DNA of 64,000 nucleotides from Variovorax dokdonensis (GTDB lineage Bacteria; Pseudomonadota; Gammaproteobacteria; Burkholderiales; Burkholderiaceae_C), in assembly GCF_030316895.1 (NCBI RefSeq), contig NZ_JASZYV010000002.1, positions 496,001-560,000 of the forward strand, in the 5' to 3' direction. This document shows, piece after piece, positions 44,451 to 53,800 of the stretch (positions are counted from its first letter, which is position 1; each line of letters starts with the position of its first letter). Below the pieces are notes generated by a model. The model worked only from the letters and a program-made list of their open reading frames with translations. It was not told the origin of the DNA and did not search any database. Position numbers and translations under genes: made by a program.

Positions 44451-44526
44451 TCCAGGTTTGTCCAGGGACGTCCAAAAGCCCAAGAGAATCAACGCTCTTG
44501 GGCTTTTTTTTGTCCAGGTTGTTCCA
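44451..44526 (+). repeat. Paired direct repeats beside tRNA-Phe, possible integrase arm sites
   Basis: TCCAGGTTTGTCCA at 44451-44464 recurs as TCCAGGTTGTTCCA at 44513-44526 (12 of 14 bases the same). They flank the tRNA terminator and lie between the tRNA 3' end and the integrase gene, where tyrosine integrases bind arm-type sites. The matching attachment half (attR) was not found in the window. Confidence 0.4.
44477..44511 (+). terminator. Intrinsic terminator after tRNA-Phe
   Basis: A perfect 10-base-pair stem (AGCCCAAGAG at 44477-44486 with CTCTTGGGCT at 44495-44504) followed by a run of eight T residues (44504-44511). It ends the tRNA-Phe transcript and insulates it from the integrase. 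Confidence 0.9.
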
Positions 44527-44660
44527 ACGAAGTCCAGCCACTTCCAAGCATCCGTGCAGTAACTCCTGCAGTAACCGGCCAGCGCGGGCCGGTTCTGCCG
44601 AAAAGTTCCTGCGTTCCGCCCTCGCGAGAGGGCGATGTGGCATGTTGGAAGTGACAGAGA

Positions 44661-45998
44661 ATGGCTAGAAATCTGATCGGCGGTGACCGAACGATCCGGG
44701 CGCTGAAACCCGGCGCCAAACGACTCAGCGACGGCGAGGGCCTGTACCTCCTGCCCTTTTTCAAAGGGGGCGCGCACGGGTGGCGGCTGGACTACACCTT
44801 CGCAGGGCGGCGCAACACACTGAGCCTTGGGACCTATCCGGCCGTGGGCTTGAAAGCCGCGCGCGAGGCCGCCGTGAAGTGCCGTGAGATGGTGGCCAGC
44901 GGTGTCGATCCGAGCGACCTTCGCAAGAAGGCCAAGGTCGCCAAGGTACAGGCAACTGAGGATCGTCGGCGCGCGGCCGTCGGTGAGCCTGCATCCGGGT
45001 CCTTCGAGGACGTGGCGCTTCGATGGCACCAGACGAGAATGTGCGATTGGTCGCCGGGTCACGCAACAAGGGTATTGCAGCGATTGAAGCGCGATGTCTT
45101 TCCGTTCCTCGGCGGCGAACCAATTGGCGAGATCGATGCGCCAGGTGTTCTCAAGGTGCTTCGGCGCATCGAGGCGCGAGGTGTGATGGAAACCACGCAC
45201 CGAGCACTCGAGAACTGCTTCGCGGTTTTTGCTTTTGCCATCGCCGAGGGTGCGATCCAGAGCAATCCGGCCACAGGGCTCAAGAGAGCACTCAAGCCAG
45301 TCATCCCGAAGCGCTATGCGGCCGTCACGACGCCCGAGGAGTTGGCGCCGATGCTGCGCGCCATGGACGGCTACAAGGGCACGAACGTCGTGCGCGGCGC
45401 CCTGAAGTTGCTACCCATGATGACTGTGCGGCCTGGGGAGCTGCGCTTCGCGACATGGGATGAATTCGACCTCGAAGGCGGCTGGTGGCGAATTCCGCCT
45501 GCACGGATGAAGGGCTCGCGTGAGAGAAAGCTCAATGGGGCACCGCACTGGGTTCCGCTGCCTGTGCAGGCGCGGCATGTGCTCGAGGAGCTTCGTTCGG
45601 TGACGGGGCACTCCAGATATGTCTTTCCGAGTGAGCGCTCGAAAGAGCGACCTATGTCGGAAAACACGATCAACATGGCCTTCCGTACACTTGGCTATCC
45701 GAGTGACGTTGTGACGGGCCACGGATTTCGTGCGACCGCGAGAACGATCATGGACCAGGTGCTGCACGTCGACCCGATGGTGCTGGAGGTGCAGCTGGCG
45801 CACAAGGTGCCGGGGCCACTGGCCGATTGCTACAACCGCTCCGACTATCGGGAGTTTCGGGCGGTTGCCATGCAGTTGTGGGCAGACTATCTCGATGCAT
45901 TGCGCAAGGGAGAGGGCGATACATTTGTGGCCCGATGCCGTGCGCCGATCGCCGCTAGACGGATCAACATCGAAAACGTCGCGGCTCTGAATGAGTGA
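44661..45998 (+). CDS. int: Tyrosine-type site-specific integrase (P4-like)
   Basis: 445 residues. N-terminal DUF4102-type domain (about 5-90; LSDGEGLYLLPF, GRRNTLSLGTYPAV), core-binding domain (about 110-210), and catalytic domain with Arg257 (TVRPGELRFATW), His354 and Arg357 (TGHGFRATARTIM), His381 (LAHKVPG) and nucleophilic Tyr391 (DCYNRSDY). All expected catalytic positions are present, so it is probably active. Such integrases insert islands at tRNA 3' ends; tRNA-Phe lies 218 bases upstream. It converges with a related integrase after 94 bases. Confidence 0.93.
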   Translation: MARNLIGGDRTIRALKPGAKRLSDGEGLYLLPFFKGGAHGWRLDYTFAGRRNTLSLGTYPAVGLKAAREAAVKCREMVASGVDPSDLRKKAKVAKVQATEDRRRAAVGEPASGSFEDVALRWHQTRMCDWSPGHATRVLQRLKRDVFPFLGGEPIGEIDAPGVLKVLRRIEARGVMETTHRALENCFAVFAFAIAEGAIQSNPATGLKRALKPVIPKRYAAVTTPEELAPMLRAMDGYKGTNVVRGALKLLPMMTVRPGELRFATWDEFDLEGGWWRIPPARMKGSRERKLNGAPHWVPLPVQARHVLEELRSVTGHSRYVFPSERSKERPMSENTINMAFRTLGYPSDVVTGHGFRATARTIMDQVLHVDPMVLEVQLAHKVPGPLADCYNRSDYREFRAVAMQLWADYLDALRKGEGDTFVARCRAPIAARRINIENVAALNE

Positions 45999-46047
45999 AA
46001 TCGTTCGAGGCCTCCTGACGAGAGATCAAGGGCGTGCCCCTGAGAAA

Positions 46048-46077
46048 TGAGACCGCCCCTTCTTGGTGACGGTCTCA
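46048..46077. repeat. Inverted repeat between the two convergent integrases
   Basis: TGAGACCG at 46048-46055 faces CGGTCTCA at 46070-46077, a perfect 8-base-pair stem with a 14-base loop. It lies between the converging integrase genes. It has no T-run, so it may be a weak bidirectional terminator or part of a recombination site. Confidence 0.45.
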
Positions 46078-46092
46078 CCCGCAAGGAGCGAC

Positions 46093-47703
46093 TTATGCCT
46101 TCATCCGATACTGCGCCATCGCCCAGCCTTGGGGCTTCCAGCTGAAGCTTTGCTGAGCGCCCGCAGCCGGCAGAGGAAGACTCGGTGCGACAGTCTCCGC
46201 AGCCGGGGCTTGCTTGGTGACTGGGCCGAATTCGTCGAGGGCTTGCTGTTTGTCGATTTCGATGCGTTGGCTGCCAAAAGCACGGCGAATCCTTTCTGTG
46301 AACTCCTTCCCGTGACCTTGACGAAGCGCGTCTAGATAGTCGGCCCAAGTCTGCATCGTAGTTCGGCGAAACTCGCGGTAGTCAGCGCGAAGGTAGATGT
46401 CGGCCAGAGGGCCTGGCACTGTGTGCTGCAATTGCACCTCGATCAGATTCTTGTCGACGAACAGTTCGTTCTCGCAAATCGTTTGCAGGCTTGCGCGAAA
46501 ACCGTGTCCTGTCATCTCGTCCTTCGAGTAGCCGAGGATGCGCAGTGCCTTGTTGATGGTGTTTTCGGACATGGGCCGATCCCTCGAGCGTTGGCCGGGG
46601 AACAAGTAGCGGCCGTGTCCCGTCAGCGCGTGCAACTTCCTGAGGAGTTCGACTGCTTGGCGAGGAAGAGGGATCCAGGGCCCTTGTTTATTGCGTCGGC
46701 GCTTGATGTCTTGCGACGCCTTCCGAAGCTCAGGGGGCATTTGCCAGCAAGCGCCCTCCAAATCGATATGACGCCATTCGGCGCGGCGCAACTGCCCCGG
46801 CCTGACGGCAAGCATCGGGAGCAGTTGTAGCGCGGAGCGCACGACAAGGGTGCCATGGTAGCCGTCGATTGCGGTGAGCAGCGGCGAAAGCAACGCAGGT
46901 TCCGTGATGGCGGCTAAGTTGGACGACACCGGAGTTTTGAGTGCCTTTTTCAGGCGGATGGCGGGATTGATGTCCACCAATCCTTCACCAATAGTGAAGT
47001 CGAAGATGGCGACGAGATCGCCGTAAATTCGGTGAGCGGTTTCCCTGGCGCCGCGGTCTTCGACGTTGCGTAGGGCATGCAAGAGCATGGGGGCGTCGAC
47101 CTCGTTGATCGCTTTGCGGCCGAGCTTCGGGAAGATGTCTTTTGCCAGCCTAGTGAGAATCTTGTCCTGCGTCCCTTCCGATCGGCGATCAGCCGATACA
47201 TCCAGCCACCGTCGTGCCACGGATTCAAAACACTCTTGGCGAGCTCCGGCTCGCTTAGTGGCTTTTCGGTAGGCGCTTGGATCAGTGCCTTGTGCCAAGA
47301 GGGCTAGAAGTTCGCCGGCCTTCTCAATAGCTGCTCCCTCGTCTACATTGGCGACGGTGCCAAGACTCAACGTTTTGCGACGACCCTTAAAGCGGTAGTC
47401 CATGCGCCATGCACGGGCGCGACCCTTTGTAGCGGGTTTCAGGTAGAGGCGGCTCCCATTGCCCGCCTGCTTGTTCCACGCTGAAAAACGGGGCTTTGTA
47501 TCGTCCGACATCGTTTTCCCGCTCTCCGCCGAGATCGTCCAGTTTGGGCGGGCAGGGAGACCATCCTGCGCCTCGTTGATTTGCACCTGCCCGAACTCGC
47601 CGTCCAGTGGAGGGCGTTCGGTATGGAGGTCTACTTGAGGCGCGTCAATCTGAGCGCCACTCGAAACCACATCTGTCCTCGTGGTGGGCTTGCTTTTCGT
47701 CAT
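46093..47703 (-). CDS. Second tyrosine-type integrase (P4-like)
   Basis: 536 residues from ATG 47703; the frame is open 20 codons further, but the earlier ATG overlaps the AlpA-like gene, and an internal ATG (MSDDTKPRF) is a further candidate. After an unusual 60-residue N-terminal extension come GRRKTLSLGTVANV (DUF4102-like), the core-binding region, and catalytic blocks AVRPGQLRRAEW, MTGHGFRASLQTI, QLQHTVPGPL and DIYLRADY. It shares 23 of 33 residues with the first integrase in the block around RPMSENTIN, so they are paralogues. A C-terminal tail of 40 residues is low-complexity. Confidence 0.9.
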   Translation of the reverse strand: MTKSKPTTRTDVVSSGAQIDAPQVDLHTERPPLDGEFGQVQINEAQDGLPARPNWTISAESGKTMSDDTKPRFSAWNKQAGNGSRLYLKPATKGRARAWRMDYRFKGRRKTLSLGTVANVDEGAAIEKAGELLALLAQGTDPSAYRKATKRAGARQECFESVARRWLDVSADRRSEGTQDKILTRLAKDIFPKLGRKAINEVDAPMLLHALRNVEDRGARETAHRIYGDLVAIFDFTIGEGLVDINPAIRLKKALKTPVSSNLAAITEPALLSPLLTAIDGYHGTLVVRSALQLLPMLAVRPGQLRRAEWRHIDLEGACWQMPPELRKASQDIKRRRNKQGPWIPLPRQAVELLRKLHALTGHGRYLFPGQRSRDRPMSENTINKALRILGYSKDEMTGHGFRASLQTICENELFVDKNLIEVQLQHTVPGPLADIYLRADYREFRRTTMQTWADYLDALRQGHGKEFTERIRRAFGSQRIEIDKQQALDEFGPVTKQAPAAETVAPSLPLPAAGAQQSFSWKPQGWAMAQYRMKA

Positions 47704-47720
47704 GTTGTTCAGCCCTCGCG

Positions 47721-48005
47721 TTACAGACTGGCTTCCAATGCCCTGATGGCGGAATCGCGCCACACTGATCTACGCCGCCCTAGCTTCCCAGGTTCCGGGT
47801 AGATGCCTTGCTTGATGCCGGCGTACCACGACGATTTGCTCACTGGAATCCTGCGGAGGACCTCGTCGATTCGGAGTAGCTTGTCTACATGCGCTGGCGC
47901 TTCCGACGGAATGGTCAACGATCGTTCATCGCGTTGGGTGGCGTCGTAGGCGTGGTCTTGCTGCGAATTGAGCTGAGAAATGGGTAGAGCCAAGTGGTGG
48001 TCCAT
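47721..48005 (-). CDS. AlpA-family transcriptional regulator/excisionase-like protein
   Basis: 94 residues. The C-terminal 50 residues form an AlpA-type winged helix (LLRIDEVLRRIPVSKSSWYA, then GIYPEPGKLGRRRSVW), with the N-terminal part variable and polar. AlpA-type proteins activate or direct excision of P4-like elements. It lies 18 bases upstream of the second integrase on the same strand, the usual alpA-int partnership. Confidence 0.85.
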   Translation of the reverse strand: MDHHLALPISQLNSQQDHAYDATQRDERSLTIPSEAPAHVDKLLRIDEVLRRIPVSKSSWYAGIKQGIYPEPGKLGRRRSVWRDSAIRALEASL

Positions 48006-48309
48006 GTAGTTTGAACCAGCCCAATGCTAATCACGGTTTTTGCCGACTTTGTCGAAAACACTGCAAATAGTCGCCAACTCGGGGGCCTCGCGACCCGGCG
48101 ATTCCTCTTGAGTAGTTCCAAAGCATTAGTTTGTGGCGTGATGTGGCCTTGTGTCACCGGCGGCGTTGGCGCTGGATCTCAAGCGCGGTTTGGATTTGGT
48201 CCAGCCGAAGTAGAGCAGGGCGCTTCAAGCCGGCCGCTTGATGCCCTGGGCGGCCTTTCCTCGAAGAGTTCAAATTCTTGGGGCTCAGCGAATTAACCGC
48301 ACTTGCCAT
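48006..48309. other. Intergenic region between the alpA-like and GntR genes
   Basis: 304 bases with no supported gene on either strand. Short frames exist but lack ribosome binding sites and recognisable motifs. It should contain the promoter of the alpA/integrase pair at its left end. The stretch from 48160 to 48300 is more GC-rich and may be a decayed gene, but nothing was recognised. Confidence 0.5.
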
Positions 48310-49128
48310 CTAGAGGAACGCTGGGTCGTGAGCAATCTGCCCTGCACCGGTCGTATTCACTGCGTCAGCAGGCACATCCATCAATATGCGGCTGCGGTCG
48401 CCAGCAATGTGAATGACGATGTACTGCACTGGCCGCCGGCGACGATCATGTAGCAGTCGAACCAACCGCACCAGGGGCGCGCCGATCTCGACATTGAGTA
48501 AGCCCGCCAGCACCGGATCGGCAGCGACAGCGCTAACTTCCTGAATCACTCGACCGAACTTCACGCCTTCGCTAAGCAGAATCTCAAATAGCGCGCGCTT
48601 CTTCAGTTCAGCCGGTGTCACATGACCGCCAACCTCGCGAGGTACCCATGCGTCAGTGAACATGACCGGTGTACCGCGCACTGAACGCAAGCGAACCGCA
48701 TGCACAGCCGACTCGCCAGGCTCCAGTGCTAGTTGCTGGGCGACCAACGCTGGCGCCGGTATGGTCTCCACACCGAGTACCGTCACCTCAGTCTCTCGCG
48801 CCTGCTTATCCAAGGACTCCAGCAACCCGAAGCTCGGGTGGGGCCGCATTGGGCGCGGCGCCGCTCGAACGAATGTTCCTCGGCCAGGGCGTTTTTCGAC
48901 CAAGCCAAGGTGCTCCAGGTCCGAGACGGCCCGGCGAACGGTAATGCGCGAGACGGCAAAGCGTTCGCACAGTGCGTCCTCAGGCGGGATCAACTCGCCT
49001 ACCGGGTAGACACCCTGCGCAATCTGATCTCTCAGCACCATGAAGAGTTGCCGGTGCAAGGCTGTTCCGGGCTCTCGGCGCAATGGTGCAGAAGAAGAGG
49101 TCGACATTGGAATCAATGGAGTGGGCAT
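48310..49128 (-). CDS. GntR/HutC-type transcriptional regulator
   Basis: 272 residues. Winged helix at about 18-85 (ALHRQLFMVLRDQIAQGVYP, FAVSRITVRRAVSDLEHLGL, KRPGRGTFV) and a UTRA effector domain at about 105-250 (LRSVRGTPVMFTDAWVPRE, ending RRRPVQYIVIHIAGDRSRI). UTRA domains bind small organic acids or sugars. It is divergent from the lyase-dehydratase genes, so it probably represses them until a pathway acid binds. Confidence 0.9.
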   Translation of the reverse strand: MPTPLIPMSTSSSAPLRREPGTALHRQLFMVLRDQIAQGVYPVGELIPPEDALCERFAVSRITVRRAVSDLEHLGLVEKRPGRGTFVRAAPRPMRPHPSFGLLESLDKQARETEVTVLGVETIPAPALVAQQLALEPGESAVHAVRLRSVRGTPVMFTDAWVPREVGGHVTPAELKKRALFEILLSEGVKFGRVIQEVSAVAADPVLAGLLNVEIGAPLVRLVRLLHDRRRRPVQYIVIHIAGDRSRILMDVPADAVNTTGAGQIAHDPAFL

Positions 49129-49249
49129 GGGCTTTGTCTAGGCAGATTGTGCCCGTCATCCATACATACCCTGCCGACAAAATAAGGTTATATAGTTATG
49201 ATGTACATATGGGACTTTGATCAGCTTGCAGTTCACATTCCAAATTCAC

Positions 49250-50128
49250 ATGGCCATGACTCTTTCAACACCCGCCCGAACCTTGCGCGAACTACTCGCG
49301 CGCCCCGAACTCATCGTCGCGCCCGGCGCTTACGATGGCATGACCGCCAAGATGGTGGAGGCTGCTGGCTTTCCCTGCGTCTATATGACTGGGGCCGGTG
49401 CTTCCGCGGCTCGAGGCTTCCCTGACTACGGTCTGCTGTCGATGAGCGAGATGGCTGATGCGGCTGGCGTACTGTCGCGATCAGTAGAGGTTCCAGTCGT
49501 CGCCGACGCAGACACCGGCTATGGCAACGAGCTGAACGTGACACGCACCGTGCGCGAGTACGAACTGCGAGGAGTCGCCGGCCTGCACATCGAAGACCAG
49601 GTCGCGCCCAAGCGTTGCGGCCACCTCGACGGCAAGGAAGTCATCCCTCGTGAACAGTTTGTCGCAAAGATTCGGGCGGCACTTCACGCCCGGAGAAACC
49701 CAGACTTTCTGATCATTGCACGCACAGACGCGCGCGCGATGCTGGGCATGGACGAGGCCATCGCGCGTGCCCGAGAAGCACTCGCCGCTGGCGCCGACAT
49801 GGTTTTTGTTGAAGCAGCCCAGTCCCTGGAAGAACTGGCTTCGATTCCGAGGCGCGTCGAGGGGCCGTGCCTGTTGAACATAGTGCGCGGCGGCAAGACG
49901 CCGGATCTGGGGCTCGCGCAGGCGCAGGACATGGGTTACCGCCTCGCGATCTTGCCCAGCCTGCTGCTCGGCGCCGCCGCCTCAGCGTGCGAGATGGCCT
50001 TGTCGGCTTTGAAGTCGTCTGGACAGCCTCCAGCATCCACGGGCAGCCCAGGGGTGGCGGAGCGTTTCCGCCGCCTTGGCGCCGCTGATTGGGATGCCCT
50101 GCGGACGCGCTTCGCCGAGCCTCGGTGA
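49250..50128 (+). CDS. Isocitrate lyase/PEP mutase family C-C lyase
   Basis: 292 residues from ATG 49250 (ATG 49256 is an alternative; neither has a clear ribosome binding site). TIM-barrel enzyme with metal-binding DADTGYG (Asp86, Asp88), Glu115-Asp116 and the KRCGH motif (121-125) whose Cys123 is the catalytic acid of the lyase members. The motif excludes PEP mutase and points to a 2-methylisocitrate, 2,3-dimethylmalate or related lyase splitting off pyruvate or glyoxylate. The adjacent leuC/leuD pair fits a hydratase-then-lyase route. First gene of the module, divergent from the GntR gene. Confidence 0.85.
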   Translation: MAMTLSTPARTLRELLARPELIVAPGAYDGMTAKMVEAAGFPCVYMTGAGASAARGFPDYGLLSMSEMADAAGVLSRSVEVPVVADADTGYGNELNVTRTVREYELRGVAGLHIEDQVAPKRCGHLDGKEVIPREQFVAKIRAALHARRNPDFLIIARTDARAMLGMDEAIARAREALAAGADMVFVEAAQSLEELASIPRRVEGPCLLNIVRGGKTPDLGLAQAQDMGYRLAILPSLLLGAAASACEMALSALKSSGQPPASTGSPGVAERFRRLGAADWDALRTRFAEPR

Positions 50129-50135
50129 AAAGGCC

Positions 50136-51554
50136 ATGACACGCATGAGCGAATCAAAACCGCGCACCCTGTTCGACAAGATTTGGGATGCGCATGTCGT
50201 GCAGGATCTGGGCGAGGGTTGGGACCTGCTGCACATCGACCGTCATTTGCTGCATGACCTTTCGGGGACGGCGGGACTACGTGACCTCGCTGAGCGCGGG
50301 ATGCGGGTGCGCAACCCCGAGTTGGCCTTTTCCACGCCCGACCACGCAGTTTCCAGCGCCCCTGGCCGAACGGGAGACACCTTTGCCGGCGGCGCCCGCC
50401 TCTACCACGGGCTGAAATTGTTGTCCGAGCGCAGCGGAGTACGGCTGTTCGACCTGGGTGAGCCGGGACAAGGCATCGTCCATGTCATCGGGCCAGAACT
50501 GGGCATCGTGCAGCCAGGCATGACGCTGATCTGCGGCGACAGTCATACGTGCACCAACGGTGCGTTGGGCGCGATAGCGTTCGGCGTCGGATCGTCTGAA
50601 CTCACCCACGCACTGGCCAGCCAGACCCTCGTTCTACGGCGGCCTCGAACACTGCGCGTGGTGTTCGAGGGCCTGCCCGGGCCAGGCGTTGGCGCGAAGG
50701 ATCTGGCGCTCACCCTGATAGCCCGTCTGGGTGCCAGTGTTGGCAATGGCTTTGCCGTGGAATACGCCGGCGACGCTGTCTCGGCAATGTCCGTTGAGCA
50801 GCGTATGACGCTGTGCAACATGTCGATCGAATTGGGCGCCCGCATCGGGTTGGTCGCACCAGATCAGGCGACGGAGTCGTATGTGCGCGGGCGGCCCTAT
50901 GCGCCAGATGGCGAGCAATTTGCCAAGGCAGCCTCGTGGTGGCGCACACTGGCTAGCGACGCAGGTGCTCACCACGATCGCGAAGAACGCATCCAGATTG
51001 CTGACGTCGCGCCTACCTTAACGTGGGGCATCAGCCCGGAGCATGCCGTGTCGGTGGATGGGTGCGTGCCAGACCCTGCTCAGGCAAGAGACGAAGCACA
51101 GCAACAAGCCTGGCAGGTAGCGATCGACTACATGGGACTACAGGCGGGGGCTTCACTTGCCGGCACCAGGGTTGATCGCGTGTTCATCGGCTCATGCACC
51201 AACTCCCGCCTGTCAGACTTGCGCGAGGCCGCCTCGCTCATCCGCGGACGCAGCGTTGCATCGCATGTGCGCGCCTGGGTCGTACCCGGCTCAGAGAATG
51301 TGAAGCGGGCAGCACAGGCCGAAGGGCTGGACGAAGTCTTTCGGTCGGCGGGCTTCGAATGGCGCGAACCCGGGTGCAGCATGTGTGTTGCGGCGAACGG
51401 CGAGCAAGCCTCCCCCGGCGAACGTGTGGTGTCCACGTCCAACCGGAACTTCGTCGGCCGCCAGGGACCGGGCGTACGCACCCATCTGGCCAGTCCTGCC
51501 AGCGCAGTGGCAGCCGCTTTGTTCGGCGCGATTGCAGACCCTCGGAGTCTTTGA
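50136..51554 (+). CDS. LeuC-type dehydratase large subunit (aconitase family)
   Basis: 472 residues from ATG 50136, 7 bases after the lyase stop, with AAAAGG upstream. The three [4Fe-4S] ligands are Cys354 (IGSCTNSR), Cys414 and Cys417 (PGCSMC), and [11 protein letters not shown] is the substrate-side block. It matches isopropylmalate dehydratase large subunits, but no leuB or leuA lies nearby and the partners are catabolic. A maleate-, methylmaleate- or dimethylmaleate-type hydratase is therefore more likely than a leucine biosynthetic role (inference). Confidence 0.85.
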   Translation: MTRMSESKPRTLFDKIWDAHVVQDLGEGWDLLHIDRHLLHDLSGTAGLRDLAERGMRVRNPELAFSTPDHAVSSAPGRTGDTFAGGARLYHGLKLLSERSGVRLFDLGEPGQGIVHVIGPELGIVQPGMTLICGDSHTCTNGALGAIAFGVGSSELTHALASQTLVLRRPRTLRVVFEGLPGPGVGAKDLALTLIARLGASVGNGFAVEYAGDAVSAMSVEQRMTLCNMSIELGARIGLVAPDQATESYVRGRPYAPDGEQFAKAASWWRTLASDAGAHHDREERIQIADVAPTLTWGISPEHAVSVDGCVPDPAQARDEAQQQAWQVAIDYMGLQAGASLAGTRVDRVFIGSCTNSRLSDLREAASLIRGRSVASHVRAWVVPGSENVKRAAQAEGLDEVFRSAGFEWREPGCSMCVAANGEQASPGERVVSTSNRNFVGRQGPGVRTHLASPASAVAAALFGAIADPRSL

Positions 51555-51555
51555 G

Positions 51556-52206
51556 ATGCAGCCCTTCACACTTTTGCGGGGAACGGCCGCGCTCCTTCCT
51601 TTGGACAACGTCGATACCGACCTAATCATCCGCATTGAACGACTCACCAGCTTGGCACGCGGCGAGTTGGGCCCATGGGCCTTCGAGTCGTTGCGCTATC
51701 GCGCCGACGGCAGTGAAGACCCCGCGTTCGCGCTCAATCAGGCGGGCTGGAGGGAGGCACCGATCCTTGTCGCGGGCCGCAACTTCGGTTGCGGCTCTTC
51801 ACGCGAAGGCGCGGTCTGGGCCTTGTTGGCCCGCGGGATCCGCTGTGTCATTGCAGCGAGCTTCGGTGACATCTTTCAGGCCAATTGCTTTCAAAACGGC
51901 GTCTTGCCCATCCGACTGGAAGTTCCAGCGCTTGCCCAGGTGAAAAACGCCTGCTCACCATCGGCGAACTGGGAGGTGGATCTGCGCACTCAGCGGCTGA
52001 TGCTTCCCGACTCCACCGTGTTGCCGTTCGAAGTCGATCCGTTGCGACGAGCGGCGCTCCTCGAGGGCCTGGACGACATCGGCCGGACCTTGAAGCTGAG
52101 CGAAGAGATTGAACGCTGGCAGGAAAACGACAGGGCGACCCGTCCGTGGGCGTGGCCTTCTTCGGACATCACCGAAGCTGGCCTGCGCCACCACAACGGC
52201 GAGTAG
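51556..52206 (+). CDS. LeuD-type dehydratase small subunit
   Basis: 216 residues from ATG 51556, one base after the LeuC-type stop. Conserved LeuD blocks: [31 protein letters not shown], and [19 protein letters not shown]. It forms the swivelling domain of the heterodimeric dehydratase, covering the iron-sulfur site of the large subunit. The one-base spacing implies fixed stoichiometry. The C-terminal extension after about 190 is longer than usual and charged. Confidence 0.88.
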   Translation: MQPFTLLRGTAALLPLDNVDTDLIIRIERLTSLARGELGPWAFESLRYRADGSEDPAFALNQAGWREAPILVAGRNFGCGSSREGAVWALLARGIRCVIAASFGDIFQANCFQNGVLPIRLEVPALAQVKNACSPSANWEVDLRTQRLMLPDSTVLPFEVDPLRRAALLEGLDDIGRTLKLSEEIERWQENDRATRPWAWPSSDITEAGLRHHNGE

Positions 52207-52238
52207 CGCTCCTGACCCACACCCCAACCATGAGAGAC

Positions 52239-53261
52239 ATGAAGATGACCTTCACCAAGCACTTCGCACAGACCAATCCGCAGCTTCCCCGCTTTGGAGT
52301 TCTCGCAATTCGTCTGGGCCGGGCCCTTATCGCAACCAGTGTTCTTTGTGCCGGAGGCGCCTTTGCCCAAACCACCTGGAAGCCGGATCGGCAAGTCACG
52401 TTGGTCGTGCCCTACAACCCTGGGGGCGGTACCGATGCTACTGCGCGAGCCGTGGCGAGCCGGTTGACAACGCTTTGGAATCAGCCAGTCGTCGTCGAGA
52501 ACATCGGGGGAGCGGATGGTTTGATCGGTACGCGCCGCGTGATCGAGGCCGCACCTGACGGCTACACCCTTCTCTTTCAGGTGCCTTCGATTCTGCTCAT
52601 GAAGTATCAGCGCAGCCTCAAGGGGATCGACCCGGTGTCGCAGCTCACGCCGGTTACGGCAGTAGCCACTTCACCGACGGCACTCGTCATGAGTGCAAGC
52701 CTGCCATTCAAGACGCTACCCGAGCTCATTGCGTACTGCAAGGCGCGCCCGTGCAACGTTGGCAGTGGCGAGAATAGTTCCAAGATACGCGCCCAGAAGT
52801 TTTCCGCCGACTACGAACTCAAGGACATGGCGGTCGTCAATTACAAGGGCACTTCACCGATCGTGTCCGATCTAGTTTCCGGCAACTTGACCATGGCCTT
52901 TACAGGCATTACTGCAGCGATACCACTGCACAAGAGCGGCCGCGTACGCATCCTAGTGACCAACGGAAATCAGCGCGCCCACGCGCTGCCCGATGTTCCC
53001 ACCAGCATGGAGGCTGGATGGCTGGATTCGTACTCGGTCACTTGGTATGGCATGTTCGCCCCCAAGGGCACCCCTGAAGCAGTGACTCGGGGCATCGCTG
53101 ACGCAACGCGCGAAGCGGGCAAAGATGTCCACGTGCGCGAGGCGCTGACAGTAGCCGGGGCCGAGCCGGCGTTCACCAGCCCAGCGGAGTTCACCGAGAT
53201 GATCAAGCAAGACAGCGCCAGACTCGGCGCGTTGGTAAAGAGATTCCCGCTGGAGGACTAG
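52239..53261 (+). CDS. Bug-family (TctC-type) periplasmic solute-binding receptor
   Basis: 340 residues from ATG 52239; ATG 52230 and 52245 are in frame too. A long signal region ends AGGAFA/Q. The mature part has VTLVVPYNPGGGTDATARAV and GSGENSSKIRAQ, and ends in a typical Bug lobe (YGMFAPKGTPEAV). Bug receptors capture small carboxylates; classical ones feed TctA/TctB permeases, but none is in this window. It lies after the dehydratase pair and is probably the receptor for the module's substrate. Confidence 0.88.
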   Translation: MKMTFTKHFAQTNPQLPRFGVLAIRLGRALIATSVLCAGGAFAQTTWKPDRQVTLVVPYNPGGGTDATARAVASRLTTLWNQPVVVENIGGADGLIGTRRVIEAAPDGYTLLFQVPSILLMKYQRSLKGIDPVSQLTPVTAVATSPTALVMSASLPFKTLPELIAYCKARPCNVGSGENSSKIRAQKFSADYELKDMAVVNYKGTSPIVSDLVSGNLTMAFTGITAAIPLHKSGRVRILVTNGNQRAHALPDVPTSMEAGWLDSYSVTWYGMFAPKGTPEAVTRGIADATREAGKDVHVREALTVAGAEPAFTSPAEFTEMIKQDSARLGALVKRFPLED

Positions 53262-53493
53262 GCGCTCGGAACAAGAGTTTGGCTCGTTCGATAGGCACGG
53301 TTTCAAGCAGATCTGGGGTGGCCGATTGGCCTGGCCGCTAGAGACCGCCATTCCTATCCCGCGACGCGAGCGCCAGTAGTCTGGCCATTCCTGACGTCTT
53401 CAGCGCCTGACCCGACCTGGCCAGCTAGTCGGCCGAGTTGGGCCCATCGCCCCGTGAATCATTGAATCATCGGTACTGGGAGCCCTTCGGCGG

Positions 53494-53800
53494 TCAGTGA
53501 GCAACACACTTGGTGAACCCAAGCCCAACGATCGCCGCTGCATTCAGGTCTGTCGGAAGACAAAGTATCCGATAGCCGAGATCAGTACGATGCACATTCC
53601 GCTCCAGATCGCGTAGGCCAATCCGACGGGGATCGTCTTAAGCACCAGCGCCAAAAAGTAGAACGAGCTGACGTAGCAGGTCGCCATGACCAGTGTTGGC
53701 ATCGCCCTGGTGAACCGCTCTGACTTCTGCAGAGATGTCGTACCGATGACTTCCAGGAGATGGCTGCACCCAATGTGGCGCAGCTTGAGAAGGGACTTAT
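53494..53800 (-). pseudogene. Frameshifted SMR (EmrE-like) multidrug transporter remnant
   Basis: In one frame LLEVIGTTSLQKSERFTRAMP, then VGLAYAIWSGMCIVLISAIG, match the SMR family including its Glu (EmrE Glu14). Upstream, SCATLGAAIS lies in a second frame at the position expected for the N-terminus. After the stop in FVFRQT, TDLNAAAIVGLGF continues in a third frame. Two frameshifts, a missing start and a truncated end make a decayed gene. It lies alone between two catabolic modules, a sign of turnover in the accessory region. Confidence 0.8.

Noticed and set aside
48024..48296. A 90-codon plus-strand frame between the AlpA-like and GntR genes
   Set aside because: No ribosome binding site or recognisable motif; composition does not resemble neighbouring genes.
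50136..52206. Leucine biosynthetic leuC/leuD
   Set aside because: No leuA or leuB nearby, the context is a lyase, GntR regulator and Bug receptor; gene symbols leuC/leuD were therefore not given.
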